A DNA stretch of 64,000 nucleotides from Avena insularis (GCA_023614405.1 CM042691.1:178532927-178596926); one strand, 5' to 3'; positions 23,662 through 35,319 are shown, numbered from the stretch's first letter. Notes: generated by a model from the sequence alone, not told the origin. Translations and numbers: made by a program.

Positions 23662-24412
23662 TGTAACACCCCTGGTCACTACGGACCGACGACTATCACT
23701 TCTGGCAGCTCAATAGGATCGCTAGAATAACCCCACAGACCAACACTAGTCTTTTATACGCACTTTGTCCTCACTCGTGCGCACCCGGTGTCCACTTCCT
23801 GGTCGTCCACCCATCCTAGAATTGCTCTAGGCCAACATTAGAGTTCTTTTCGAATGAGCTTCCGGAAAAGAAGTTGCAACTTGTTGGTACAGGTTTCCAA
23901 TCAATCCTATTGAGCCATGCTCCAGGGTCTCACATACACCCACCCTTAGAAGATCGACGTCCTCGTCGATCAACCATAAGCCAGGAACGTCCCCTCTTGG
24001 AACACGTCTATGCGTCTAGTGCCGGAACATTGCCATGTCGTGTCCACTCCGGGCCACACGCGCCATGCTACACATGTCCGCCACTGACCCGCACACGCCC
24101 ATGTAACCGTGAGGTTGGCTCTGATACCACTTGTAACACCTCGTCCACTAGGCCTAAGGGGTGTCACTCCTGGAAGCTCAATAGGATCTCCAAACTAACC
24201 CCACAGACCAACACTAGTCTTTTCTGTGCACTTTGTCCTCACTCGTGTGCACCCGGTACCCACTTCTTGGTCGGTCACCCATCCTATAATTGCTCTAGGC
24301 CAAGCACGCTTAACCTTAGAGTTCTTTCCGAATGATCTTCCAGAAAATAAGTTGCAACTTGTTGGTATGGGTTTCCTATCAATCCTATTGAGACATGCTC
24401 CAGGGTCTCACA
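23662..24412 (-). mobile_element. Cassandra-type TRIM, copy 2
   Basis: Same structure and length as copy 1: LTRs 23662-23934 and 24132-24412, interior 23935-24131 with the tRNA-Met primer site beside the right LTR. Target duplication CGATC is perfect here (23657-23661 and 24413-24417). Being part of the tandem duplication, it is not an independent insertion. The left LTR has the same loss of the 5S box A core as copy 1. Confidence 0.9.
24273..24324 (-). promoter_or_regulatory. 5S rRNA-like promoter boxes in Cassandra LTR, copy 2
   Basis: Minus strand GAACTCTAAGGTTAAGCG, TGCTTGGCC and GGATGGGTGACC, as in copy 1. The spacing matches 5S rRNA boxes A to C. Confidence 0.8.
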
Positions 24413-24444
24413 CGATCCTTCCGGCGCCATGTTCCGGCAGCGCT

Positions 24445-24946
24445 TGACATGGTTATACCCTATGGGTACGTAACTTCAGTATACCTGGTCCAGCCCAAGG
24501 AAGGCCCACAGCAGATACACGCTGGCCCATGAAGATTTTCGGGTGCCAAGGCCCATGACGCCTTCGGATCCTTGGAGAGCAAGACTAGAGGAGATAGGAA
24601 ATTCAAAGGGGTAAAACCCTAGAACTTGTAACCGACTAGGACTACGCCTGGGACCTGCCTAAGTCTATATAAAGGCCAGGAGGGCACGTCCTAGGGCAAC
24701 GCAACCTCGACTCATACCTTCACACACGCATCACGCCAGATCGAATCTGCGCACCTTGTAACCTTCGGTTCCGCTGTAATCAAAGAACAGACAAGCAGGA
24801 GTAGGGTTTTCTCCGGGGCCTCGAACCAGGTAAATCTCGTGTCCCCTGGTTGCTTGTCTGTTAACCGTGCCACGATCTCCAGCATCCCCATCTTCTCCAA
24901 AACCCAAGTCCATAACAATGGGCATTGACGAGATTAAACCTCGTCA
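24445..24946 (+). repeat. 5' LTR of element G
   Basis: TGACATGGTTATACCC to AAACCTCGTCA, 502 bases. The end is set by the primer site that follows and by alignment with the 3' LTR. Confidence 0.93.
24665..24674 (+). promoter_or_regulatory. TATA box in 5' LTR of G
   Basis: CTATATAAAG, repeated at 36847 in the 3' LTR. It is a typical LTR core promoter by position. Confidence 0.65.
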
Positions 24947-24948
24947 AT

Positions 24949-24966
24949 TGGCGCCGTCTGTGGGAA
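24949..24966 (+). other. Primer-binding site of element G
   Basis: TGGCGCCGTCTGTGGGAA two bases after the LTR end: the form common to Tat and related gypsy elements, distinct from the tRNA-Met sites of the copia elements here. Confidence 0.85.
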
Positions 24967-24992
24967 CTAGGGCTGCTGATTGTGCGGTCGTG

Positions 24993-27060
24993 ATGGTTCC
25001 GACCCGATCGATCTACAACTCCGCGGCGACGGAGAATCACCTCCTCTTCGGCGCTTTCGACTTCACCGCCCACTCGCCGGATACCATGAAGGATTTCGAG
25101 CCCGTAGGCGACGGACTCGAAATTCTGTTCGAGCTTCGCCTGTGGGACAACCGGCACCTCCGCCTCGAAGCGGGTGCCCGTGGCCAATCATGCCCGCTTT
25201 GTGGGCTCCACACCCGTGCTACGACGTCACCATCAACAGATGAGTTCTACAGCAGCATTGCTGCAACTCCGATCTGGCGATCTACCTTCGGATGAAGGGA
25301 CCCACGTTTCGGATCCGGAAAGCGGCAGCAGCCAACCAATCTGCATGCGCTATCTGTGCGCCGCAGTCATCCAAACCGACGAGGAACGCCTAACCCGCCC
25401 CAACCCCAACCCAGGGATGAAACGGCGAAAACGGTGGAAACGGCGAAAACGGGAAAAACAGGGGCCACCTCATCCAACTTAGCAAAGAAGGATGGGTCGA
25501 AGCAAGCCACGCCGTCGCAGGCGAAATAGTCCTACCTCTGGACTCCTCACGTGACCTACTGATGGCATACCACTACCTCCTCATCGAGGAGCACAAGAAG
25601 CAAGTCAAGATGCAGGAGACGCTCGACAAACGCAAGAAAGCAGCTCGAGTCCAGGCGCGACGAGCCGCGCCTCCGCCAAAGGACCCGGCTCTAGCACAAA
25701 CGGAAACCAGGGAAACAAGCACCACTCGGTGGAAAACATGGACCCGAAGGAGCGGCGTGACGTGACCCGAACGCTCCACACATCGTTCATGGATATGGAC
25801 GTTGACGGCAACATCACCCCGAAGACGCCACAAGCTGCGATCATGGCAGCCACTGCATATCTCGCGGCTCACCCACCTCCGGAGGGGGACCCGAAAAGGG
25901 CCATGCATAGGTCCGCACTCACCGGACTAGGACTAATCGGAGCTGCGCTCCACGAAGACGCTCCTACGGAGCCGAAGAAGAAAGCTCCGGCCAGGCGCGA
26001 CCGGAGCCTCACCCCCTCATCCGAAGATGAAAAGGAACATGATCTTCCTCGAAGAAAGAAGAGCTCGCACCGCCATAAACGCGACTACGACGCCAGAGAC
26101 AAGCTTACACAGCGCAAGATCGACAAAGCACGCGCCAAACGCGCATGCTCGTCTGAATCTGAGATGGATGAAGACGAAGGAGAACTTTGCGGGGCTCAAT
26201 GCTTCAGCAGATCCGTCAGGCGAACACAGATGCCACGCAACTTCAAGCTTCCTTCGGATACTCCGAAGTTCAACGGCACGCAAGATCCAAAGTCCTGGCT
26301 CAGTGACCATCTGTCATCCGTCAAGCTTCACGGAGGCAACAAAGAAACCGCCATGCAATGCCTTCACCATTTGACAGCGGTGGCGCTGGTCCGCTTAGCA
26401 GCCTATCATCGGGATCCATCCGCTGGGAGGAGCTCGCTTATAGCTTCATCCGAAATTTCAAAGGCACCAGAAGAGGCCCGCCTCAATCAAGAGTTGCGAG
26501 CCTGCACTCGAGAACGGGTGAATCTATTCGCCAGACATTTACGCTGGTCTACAACCAAGAACTCTGCAGCACGCATCTCCGAAGAAAGGGCCATCGACGC
26601 CTTCAGGGATGGCGTCAAACGCCCAGACTTCAAGGAGGAACTTGGGCGTGTAAAGCCCAAGACACTCGACCACCTCATGGAAATCGCCAACAGTTAGACG
26701 GGCGAAGATTGCATCCAGCGGGCGCAATCAGATGAAGAGTACGACTACGCCAAGACGCTAACGCCGAAAGAAGAGGAGATCGCGTCACGAGGACCGCGAT
26801 GGACCCGACATGGTCGCAGCCGGTTACGCCGACCGCCAGAACGACAACAGCCGCATAATGAGGATACCGAGCGAAACTTCCGCGACAACGGACGACCAAC
26901 GCAGTCGGGCAACGCCGCGATCATGATAACGGACCCTCAGCATTCGACAAACTTTCGGGTCCATGCACCATCCACTTCTACATCGACAAACAAGATGGCA
27001 AAAAGAAAGCTAGCCACATGCTCAAGGACTGCCGCGAGTTTCAGAAACTCAGCGAAGGCA
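24993..27060 (+). pseudogene. gag: gag of element G, frameshifted
   Basis: Capsid/nucleocapsid precursor that packages the element RNA. An ATG at 24993 opens an acidic N-terminus that ends in a stop at 25295. After several frame changes, a frame from 25729 to 26697 covers a lysine/arginine-rich linker, P-R-N-F-K-L-P, F-N-G-T-Q-D-P (capsid start) and a later capsid part. The conserved W-E-E-L-A-Y-S-F-I-R-N-F-K-G-T block near 26430 lies in another frame, so there is at least one frameshift out and one back. A zinc-knuckle-like C-x2-H ... H-x4-D-C region follows near 26965-27040. At least four disruptions were seen; the copy cannot make a full Gag. Confidence 0.78.
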
Positions 27061-28025
27061 TGATGCAGATGAGGCAACAAGCTCCAATTCCTGCGTTCGG
27101 AAACGCACTTGCGCCAGGTGAAATAGCACACGGAGCTCCTCCACCGCCGCCTATTGGAGGCCCAAATCAACCAATCGCACCAGCGCAAAACAACGTCGGG
27201 GTCGCATACCCCCCACCAAAGGGAGCGCTAAATATGATCCAGAAGGGACGCCCCACCAACAGGGTGCAGAAGAAAATCACCCGACAAATCAACTTGGCCG
27301 TGGCAACTCCGCCTGCAATCCCTGAGTACCTCAGCGGATCGGAGTCCTGCATCACATTCACTCGCGCGGATCACCCTTGCCAGATCCCTCGACCAGGTCA
27401 TGCTGCCCTGGTGCTGGAGGCGCAGATTGGAGGCTTCGAGATGAGTCGCCTCTTCATGGACGGTGGCAGCGGCATCAACCTAATGTTCGCAAGCACCCTA
27501 GCAGCTATGCGGATCCTGCAATACAGCTCGGAACAATCAGACACAATGTTCCACGGCATTGTCCCAGGGAAGGGCATCTTCCCCCTGGGCAAAATAGGGC
27601 TCAACGTCATCTTCGGGAAGCCGGACAACTTTCGGCAGGAGCGCCTAGAATTCGAAGTAGTGGACTGGCCGTCGCAATATCACGCCATCCTGGGACGTGT
27701 AGCATTCGCAAGGTTCCTCGCCGTCCCACACTACGCATACCTACTACTCAAGATGCCAGGACCAAGGGGCGTCATCACAGTCCACGGGAGCTTCACCCGA
27801 TCGGACCAATGCGACAAGGATTTCAACAAAATCTCCCAGTTTTTCGGCATGCAAGACGAGCTTGTAAGGCTCCGCGAGGTGACGGACAATGGGATACCCC
27901 CAGTCACAAAGCAGAACGCACCTGACATGTCTTTCGACTCCACCATCAACACCAAAAAAGTGCAGGTCCATCCAACGGATGCCTCCAAGATGGCGCTGAT
28001 CGCCAACGACCTCAGCACCGCATAG
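27018..28025 (+). pseudogene. pol: Protease segment of element G polyprotein
   Basis: A 335-codon open frame from the end of gag into the aspartic protease. It begins in the nucleocapsid tail (L-K-D-C-R-E-F), passes a proline-rich stretch, and shows the protease motif F-M-D-G-G-S-G with the Tat-style D-G-G-S centre, then V-D-W-P-S-Q-Y-H-A-I-L-G-R, the downstream conserved block. It ends at a TAG (28023) where an intact copy would continue into RT. This is the longest undamaged stretch of the sense polyprotein, but it has no start codon context of its own and is better read as part of a broken gag-pol. Confidence 0.8.
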
Positions 28026-29290
28026 GAAGGAGCGCTCGTCGAATTCCTCCGTGAGCACTGGGAAATCTTCGCCTGGTGTCCTGCGGACATGCCAGGAGTT
28101 CCCAGGGAATTCGCCGAGCACGCACTCAATGTCTTCCTGCATACCAAGCCGCCAAGCAGTCCATCCAAGACCGTTGAGCCACGAGCCGAAGCTATCGGCA
28201 AGGAGATCAACAGATTACTCGCAGCAGACGTCATCCGGGAAGTCAAGGAAAGCGAGTGGCTGGCAAACACGGTGATGGTCCCGAAGAAGGACACGGACAT
28301 CCTGCGGATGTGCGTGGACTTCACGTCACTAAATAAACACTGCCCTAAGGACCACTTCCCTCTTCCTTAGATCGACCGATCATCGACTCGATCGCAGTTG
28401 TGAGAAACTCTCCTTCCTCGACGCCTACTCAGATATAACCAGATTCGACTCAAGGTCGAAGATCAAGAGAAAACGGCGTTCATCACACCGCTCGAGTATA
28501 CTACATAACACAATGCCCTTTGGGCTAAAGAACGCGGGTGCCACGTACCAGCGATGCATGCAGGCCTGCCTCAAGGACCAGATCGGTCGCAACGTCCAAG
28601 TCTATGTCGACGACATAGTCATAAAAACCAAGGAGGCAAGAACACTTATCGACGATCTCCGCGAGACGTTCGACAACCTTGATCGCTACAGGATCAAGCT
28701 CAATCCAGAAAAGTGCGCTTGGCGCCCCTCGGTCATTGCTCGGGTACTTCATATCTCAACGAGGGATCGCGAACCTGAAGAAAATCAAAGCTATCATGAC
28801 AATGGAGAAACCGAAAACCTCAAAGAGGCGTTCAGAGGCGAGTAGCGGCACTAAGCAGGTTCATCAGCCGCATGGGCGAAAAGGCTCTACCATTTTACCA
28901 GCTGCTGCGCAAGACAGACAAGTTCGAGTGGACACCAGAAGCCAACGACGCATTCTAAAGCCTCAAGCGGCTCCTCTCCACCTCGCCAGTTTTGGTCACG
29001 CCAAAAGAGCGCGAGCCCCTGTTGTTGTACATAGCAGCCACACACCAGGTGGTCAGCATAGTACTAGTGGTCGAACGACCCGAAGAAGGCAAGACCCACG
29101 GGGTACAACGCCCAATCTACTACCTCGGCGAGGTTCTCACTCCAACAAAACAGCGGTACCTGCACTACCAGAAGCTGGCCTACGGCGTGTTCATGACGGC
29201 TCGACGACTAAGCCACTACTTCCAGGAGCATCAGGTGATGGTCGTCAACGAAGCACCCCTAAACAGCATCCTGAATAACCCAGAGCCACA
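28026..29290 (+). pseudogene. pol: Reverse transcriptase and first RNase H of element G, broken
   Basis: RT copies the element RNA into DNA. The RT start is open at 28089-28370 (M-P-G-V-P-R-E, A-A-D-V-I-R-E-V, V-P-K-K, R-M-C-V-D-F). About 140 bases of shifted frame follow. RT then resumes at 28513 with M-P-F-G-L-K-N-A-G-A-T-Y-Q and the catalytic Y-V-D-D at about 28600. Another shift occurs near 28770. The first RNase H-like domain reads at about 28992-29290 (P-I-Y-Y-L-G-E, H-Y-Q-K-L-A-Y-G-V). The YVDD motif is intact, but the domain is split into at least three frames. Confidence 0.85.
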
Positions 29291-31202
29291 GGGCGCGTGG
29301 CCCTGTGGGGCATTGAACTATCACCCCTGGACATCATCTACGAGAAGCGACACGCAATCAAATCTCAAGTCCTTCCGGACTTCCTGGTGCACTGGATGGA
29401 GCTGCAGCTGCCTGACACCCCAGACATGTCGCAGTCCTGGACAATGCATTTTGACGGCTCCAAACGCGAAGCCGGAGCAGGGGCAGGAGTCATACTGACC
29501 TCCCCGCAAGGTGACAAGATGAAGTACGTCCTTCGGATGAAATTCAGAGCCTCCAACAACGAGGCCGAATACGAAGCCCTCATCCATGGCATGAAGATGG
29601 CAAAAATATGTGGCGCAACGCGCCTGGTCATCTACGGTGACTCCAACCTTGTCGTACAGCAGACGATGAATGATCGCGTACCGCGCGCTATACAACGCAC
29701 TCGAAGGAGAATTCGACGGCTGCGAACTTCGGCACGTTGGAAGAGAGAGCAACGAGGAGGCCGATAGACTCGCCAACATCGGCTCCACTTGTGCAAAGGT
29801 ACCACCAGGTGTGTTCCTCGAACAGATCTGCGTGCCATCCATCAAACGGAAATTCCCCAAGGGATCAACCGAAGAAGCAGAACACTCGGGGGCTACGCTA
29901 CCGAAGGTCATGAAGGACCCGAAAAGTTGGATACCGAAGTTGCCATGGTCAACCTGATGCAGGTCATGGCAGTCGACGAAACTTGGACACGTCCATACCT
30001 CCAGTTCCTGATAAACGGAGAATTGCCAGACAGCCCGACAGATGCCCGGCGCATATCTCGTCGGTCAAAAGCCTTCACCATCATCAACGGCGAGCTGTAC
30101 AAACGCAGCATTACGGGCGTACTACAACGGTGCGTCACCATCAATGACGGCAAGGCCATACTCCAAGATATCCACGAGGGCATCTGCGGCCACCACGCAG
30201 GTAGCCGCTCCCTCGTCGCCAAAGCTCTGCGAGCAGGATTCTACTGGCCAACGGCCATGAGCGACGCGAAGGACATCGTCCGAAGATGCAACGGATGCCA
30301 ACGGTTCGCCGACAAACCGCACGCACTTGGGTCCGAACTTCGACCCATACCCATAGCCTGGCCTTTTGCCCAATGGGGCCTCGACATGATCGGCAAACTG
30401 CCAAAATCTTCGAAAGGAGGACACGTTTTCCTCCTGGTCGCAGTCAACAAATTCACCAAGTGGATCGAGGCCATGCCAGTCACCAACCAGAAGGGCAAAA
30501 CCGCCGTCAAGTTCTTCGAATCCATTATCTACAGGTTTGGTGTACCGCACAGCATCATCACTGACAACGGATCGAACTTCATCTCCGAAGAATTCCAGGA
30601 CTTCTGCGAATGCCTCGGTATCAACATCACGTATGCCTCAGTGGCACACCCAAAAACAAACGGGCAAGTGGAAAAGGCCAATGGTCTAATCGGCGCCGGC
30701 ATCAAGAAGCGCCTCATGAGCTCACTCGAGCACAAAGCGGAACGGGCGACGAAGAGCTACCGTCATCTGTGGAGCTTACGGACTACGCCAAACAGCTCCA
30801 CCGCCACATCGTTCTTCATGGTGCACGGAGTGAGGCCGGCACAATCGGCACCACCAGGCTCCACGAAGTCGTCACAGCGAAGCCGAATCCACGGCTGCAC
30901 TCGAAGATGCCGTCGACACACTCGACGAAGCACGGGATATAGCAGCAGCTAGATCAGCGGTGTACCAGCAAAGTCTCCGCAACTACCACAGCTGCCGGCT
31001 GCGCCCAAGGTCCTTCGTCGAAGGAGACCTCGTCTTGCGACTCAAGCAAAAACGACCGAATAAACTCGAGTCACCATGGGAAGGACCCTATGCCATCACC
31101 GAGGTCATCCCAGGTGGCGCCTATCTCCTCAAGCACGTGGAGTCTGGAGTCGCATACTGCAACCCATGGAACATCTCGCACCTGCGACGATTCTACCCAT
31201 AG
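29291..31202 (+). pseudogene. pol: Second (Tat-type) RNase H and integrase of element G
   Basis: A second RNase H with F-D-G-S, A-S-N-N-E-A-E-Y-E-A-L-I-H-G and Y-G-D-S-N-L-V lies at 29440-29670, followed by a frame change. Integrase is open from about 29930 to 30952: zinc finger H-E-G-I-C-G-H-H ... R-C-N-G-C-Q, core W-G-L-D-M, T-D-N-G-S-N-F, and Glu in N-G-Q-V-E-K-A-N, so HHCC and DDE are all present. After a stop, the tail resumes at 30960 and ends at 31202 with E-G-D-L-V-L-R and G-P-Y. Dual RNase H is a recognised Tat trait. Confidence 0.88.
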
Positions 31203-31563
31203 CAATCTACCCCCTTTTCACTTTCGACAAGGCTTACAGCCAAGGCTACTCAGCCGAACCATGTACCTCCTCCATTACGATACAAATAAAGCTAAGTGTC
31301 TCGCCCCCAACCTTCGGTTGACTATTTCTCTGCAACTTTATTACATGCTACAAACGCACTCGGGGGCTCCCCCCACCTCAGATTTCATCGACTGAGGACA
31401 AAACATGTACACCTGAGTAGCTGACCACGTCAGGCAAACGAAAAGGACACGTACTAAATCAAAGCACTGCGTGCTCGCCAACAGGCAAACCTTTACAACA
31501 AAGGGCACATACGCGCCCAGCCGCAATATACAAATTTTACATCTATCTGTTTATTTTCAGGTC
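31203..31563 (+). other. Post-pol untranslated region of element G
   Basis: Spacer between the pol stop and the antisense reading. Contains 'caaataaagc' near 31284, a polyadenylation-like signal, and a CTCGGGGGCTCC phrase near 31360. No gene seen. Confidence 0.45.
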
Positions 31564-32379
31564 CTACCTATTCTGAAGAATAACCTGAGCACGCTGCTCA
31601 AACAAATCTACAATCTGTTCGGCATACTGCCTTACAGCCGCGTAATGCGGACGCATATTCCACTCACCACCATCTGATCGAGAAGGTGGCCCAGTCGCCA
31701 CAACAACCAAGTCTACATCAGGGCGATGCACCCTCACAAGAGACAAGGCAGCCTTCACCCCTGCGACGAGATGCTACCGCACCAGCTCCTTGACATTACT
31801 GGCACTCCGAAACTTCGTCAGAAGACCTGCAAGGGTTGTTGGCACGGCATCCAACGGAAACATGACATGCAGCACCGAGGAAAGCGATGTCTGCACCTGG
31901 CGGAGCACCCGCGAAACCTGGTAGACACGATCCTGCACCGTCGCCAGAACTATGGCGCGATCACGATCCATCCAGAAGAAGCCGCCGGCCTCCATGTCCT
32001 GTTGAGTCAAGCAATTGACTCGAACAGCAATACGCTCCTTTTCTTCCCTCTGAGCAAGATTCGCACCTGCGACAATCACACAAAACAAGAGTAAGGCCAG
32101 CAGACTCACCCGAAGAACTGAGCCACAACCTGAAAGAAGGATCAACTTACATTGCAGTTGCTCGGACAGCCGACCCAGCTCCGCCATCAAATACTCCTCT
32201 CTGGCTGCACCACGGTCTGCTTTGGACTTCCAAACGTCAGCGCGACCGCGTAACCCAAGCAAATCTCTCTCCAAGCTGCGCACGTGATCTCGAAGAAAAG
32301 CGAGCTGCGAGGAATCATCCAATGATGCTCGCAAGGGCCTTTCGGATGAAGTGTCAACCGGGTCAGCACCCGAAGGAAC
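31564..32379 (-). pseudogene. Antisense module 2 of element G: coiled-coil exon plus C-terminal domain
   Basis: Two exons on the minus strand: 32379-32151 (acceptor CTATAG, donor AAT|GTAAGTTG) and 32066-31564 (acceptor TCGCAG). Exon one reads as heptad-rich (S-L-E-R-D-L, L-M-A-E-L-G-R-L-S-E-Q-L-Q). Exon two continues A-Q-R-E-E-K-E-R-I, then F-P-L-D-A-V-P, then A-L-S-L-V-R-V-H-R-P-D-V-D-L. An in-frame TAG near 31777 breaks it. The last domain resembles the end of B's antisense gene and, more weakly, the end of module 1 just upstream, suggesting a duplicated C-terminal module. Function unknown. Confidence 0.6.
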
Positions 32380-32558
32380 CTATAGCAGCAGAAAAAAGAA
32401 GGCACACAGACATTCAGCCAAGGATAGAGCACAACTCGGAGGAATTCATTCAAGTATATAAGGCCACTACGTGGCACAAGGATGATACTACAAAAGATAT
32501 TTACAACAAAAATAGACTACAAACTACCCTACGTCTACTATGCCTAAGGCGGAGGACA

Positions 32559-35319
32559 CTAAGTCGCCTCAGAACCAGACTGCCTAGCTTTGGCCTCGCC
32601 CTGCTGCCGCAATGCATACTCAGACAGCAAGTCAATGAGCTTGAGCCCATATCGTCTGCAGCGAGCGGAGTAGGCGGCGAAGGCTACCTCGGATCCATCC
32701 GCAGCCGTCGGCATCCGAGAAGTAATCTGGGGCAGGTCCAGCTCCGCCCCAGCCGCCATGGCCATCGCCAGCCCGACGGACGCGCCGATGCCCTTCTGCT
32801 TGCGCTTGTACGCTGCAGGCGCTTCGGCTGACAGAGCCTCTACCAGGGCACCCACGTCTTCAAGGGATGCGCCCTTCGGGAAGAGCTCCTGGTAGAAGCG
32901 ACCAAGGACCTCTTTCGCCTTGGCAAGGGAGTTGACAACGGTGCTGCAGCGGTCTTCGACCGCTACAGTGGCATCATCTAGAGCACCCTGCTCCAGCACC
33001 GCTGTCAAACTCGATGCCCGCGCCTCTGAGACAAAAAAGAAGAAAACATGAAGAAAGGCAACATAGAAGAAGATCCGTAGAAAAAGAAGCAAGTACAAAA
33101 GCTAGCACTCACCCGAAATAGCCTTGGCAGCAGCCATGAGCTTCTCCGCCACCCCTTTTTCACGAGCAGCCGCAACGGTGGCCAGCTGCTCCTCACGATC
33201 TGCGGCCTCCTGCTGCAGACGCTCTTTCGCTTCGGCTGCCTTTGTCAGCTCCAGCTCAAGGCGCTCTCTCGCAATGGCTTCGCCTTCGATTGGCCAAGGC
33301 TCTTCTTCACAGCATCGACCTCACGGAGAGAGTCGTTATGCTCCTCTGCATTTACAACAAGCAAGTGTCAAAAAACAGGACCAGGATAAGCAAGAGAAGT
33401 ACTACAAGGCAGACGAATACCTTGAAGGCTGCAGCTTTCTCCCACACAAGCGTTCCTCCACCAGCCGCTTGGCCTCTTGGACAAAAGGCTGCAGCAACAG
33501 GCAATATTAGTAAGAGCAGGACTTGGGGGCTACGCCCAACACAAAGAAGCATCAACAACATCAGCATACGAAGACACTCGGGGGCTCCCCCCGTAACATC
33601 AAGCAGAAAAACTTACGTGCTCCGAAGGCGAACCCGCAGGCCCGCCTGCGAAATTCTGAGGCGCAACCACCAGCCTCTCCTGCACAGGAGGAACTGGCGC
33701 AGCATCACCCGAAGTCGCCACCGTCTGAGGAGGAGGCGACACAATGTTTGACTCCCCCATCATCTCCTCCGCACCACCACTGGAGTCGTTGGAGGATTGC
33801 CTGCATACGAAGCCAATCAGCACAGGTGCAAAAATAACAAGGGAACAAAGGACAACAGTGGCAACAAGAAAACTTACGAGCCCAACGCGCTCAGGTCGAA
33901 GATAGGAGAAGCCCTTCGGGCCCTCTTCTCCTCCTTATTTTCTTCCTTCTCCTCCTTCTTCTCTTCCTTCTTCTGCTTTGCTGGCGGGTGCGGAGCAACA
34001 GCCCGCACAGGAATGGCAGGAAGGGGAGAGGAAGAAACCCCATGAACATCATCATGACGCTCAAGGCCTAGAGGATTTCTGGGAGTCGGAGGAGTTGAAG
34101 CATCCAAGACTCGCCGAGTTCGTGATCGCTATGCGAATGATCCTCACTGACGGTTTCGGCATCCTCCGCTGGGGATCGCGCTGACGGTAGCTCGGACACG
34201 GAATCCACCACTTCATTATCCGGGGCATTCGGATACCTCTCGGGCAACGGTGGTGCCATGCCCGGCACTTTGAAGCTCTACAAGATGAAAAGAAACTTTG
34301 TTAGCAAACAAAGGACACAAATAAACACCCAACAAAAAAGGGAAGCACAACGTGCGCAAATCTACACCTTCGGTACGACCACCGTCGAAGAAAAGGGAGG
34401 AGTCAGCGACTTCCCCGGGATTTTTTTCGTCGACCTTGAACTTCAAAAGCGCGCGAAGATCCTTGTCAAGTTCTGCCTCGGAGATTTTCTCACTCGAAAC
34501 CCTCGTCGGATCACGGCGCCCAGAGTAAAGAAACATCGGATGCGCCCTCGCTTGAAGGGGCTGCACCCGACGCTCAAGAAACGTCCGGATGATGTCAACA
34601 CCGTTCACCTCCTTCTCAGGAATCAATTGGAGATCCTCCACCTGACGATACAGGGCCTCTATCTCCGCCACCTCACCGTCTAAGATTTGGTTTTTCCAGG
34701 ATCTTTTCTTCTCAATCAAATGGGAGGGATCAAAAGGAACGAGACCAAAATCTTGCCCAGGCAGTACGGAGTCACGGATGTAAAACCATTTCCTCCGCCA
34801 GTACTGGACAGATTTGGACATGGAAAAGGAAAAGAATTGCACATTGGGACTGAGGGAGATGATGAAACCCCCAATGGGATACACACCATCCGAACAGATC
34901 GCCTTCACGGAATAAAGCTTGGAAAAGGCCAAAGTGCGGCTCAATGCCAAGCCAACACTGCAAAGGGTGATAAAACACGCAATGTGGAAGGGAGTTGGGA
35001 GATGATGATGGAGTTGAACCCCATAGAAAAAGAGCAGTCCACGAAGGAAGTCATGGACCGGAAAAGAAAACCCGCGAATCATGAAGGCAACAAACATAAC
35101 CCGATACCCAGATGGGGGACGGGGGATTACCCCATTGCCGGGGAGTTTCACGGCCGTCGTGTCTTGCGGGATCAGGCTCCGCTCACGCAGTTTGCGGAGA
35201 TCGCTCTCCCGCGCTTCTGATCGCCGCCAGCCACCGTCGGTGACGCGAGCAGTGGCGGTGCCCTTCTTGCCTCCGGCGCTGGTCCCAACTGCAGATGAGG
35301 ACTTCTTTGGTTTCCCCAT
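32559..35319 (-). pseudogene. Antisense multi-exon gene of Tat element G (module 1)
   Basis: Six exons inferred: 35319-34368, 34277-33878, 33800-33617, 33488-33421, 33345-33113 and 33025-32559. Donors include GAAG|GTGTAG, CTC|GTAAGTTTTC, CAC|GTAAGTTTTT and GG|GTGAGTGC; acceptors TTGTAG, TATGCAG, GCTGCAG, AATGCAG and TCTCAG. Exon 1 (from M-G-K-P-K-K) has the plant 'putative gypsy type transposon' domain: F-S-F-P-V-H-D-F-L, F-Y-G-V-Q-L-H-H, I-A-C-F-I-T-L-C, W-R-R-K-W-F-Y-I. Exon 2 is acidic then lysine/glutamate-rich, exon 5 is coiled-coil (E-R-L-E-L-E-L-T-K-A-A-E), exon 6 ends G-S-E-A-T. Exon 2 needs a frame change and the exon 1-2 join is not in frame, so it is a damaged copy. Exon count and order match B. 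Confidence 0.72.

Noticed and set aside
20666..24335. Two similar 153-residue plus-strand ORFs (20666-21127, 23874-24335)
   Set aside because: They run across LTR and interior of the TRIM antisense to it; similarity follows from the segmental duplication. No domain and no independent sign of coding.
24993..31202. Idea that G moved as an already defective copy, given broken coding and similar LTRs
   Set aside because: The number of frameshifts and stops seems compatible with neutral decay at the LTR divergence observed; it cannot be decided without counting against a consensus.
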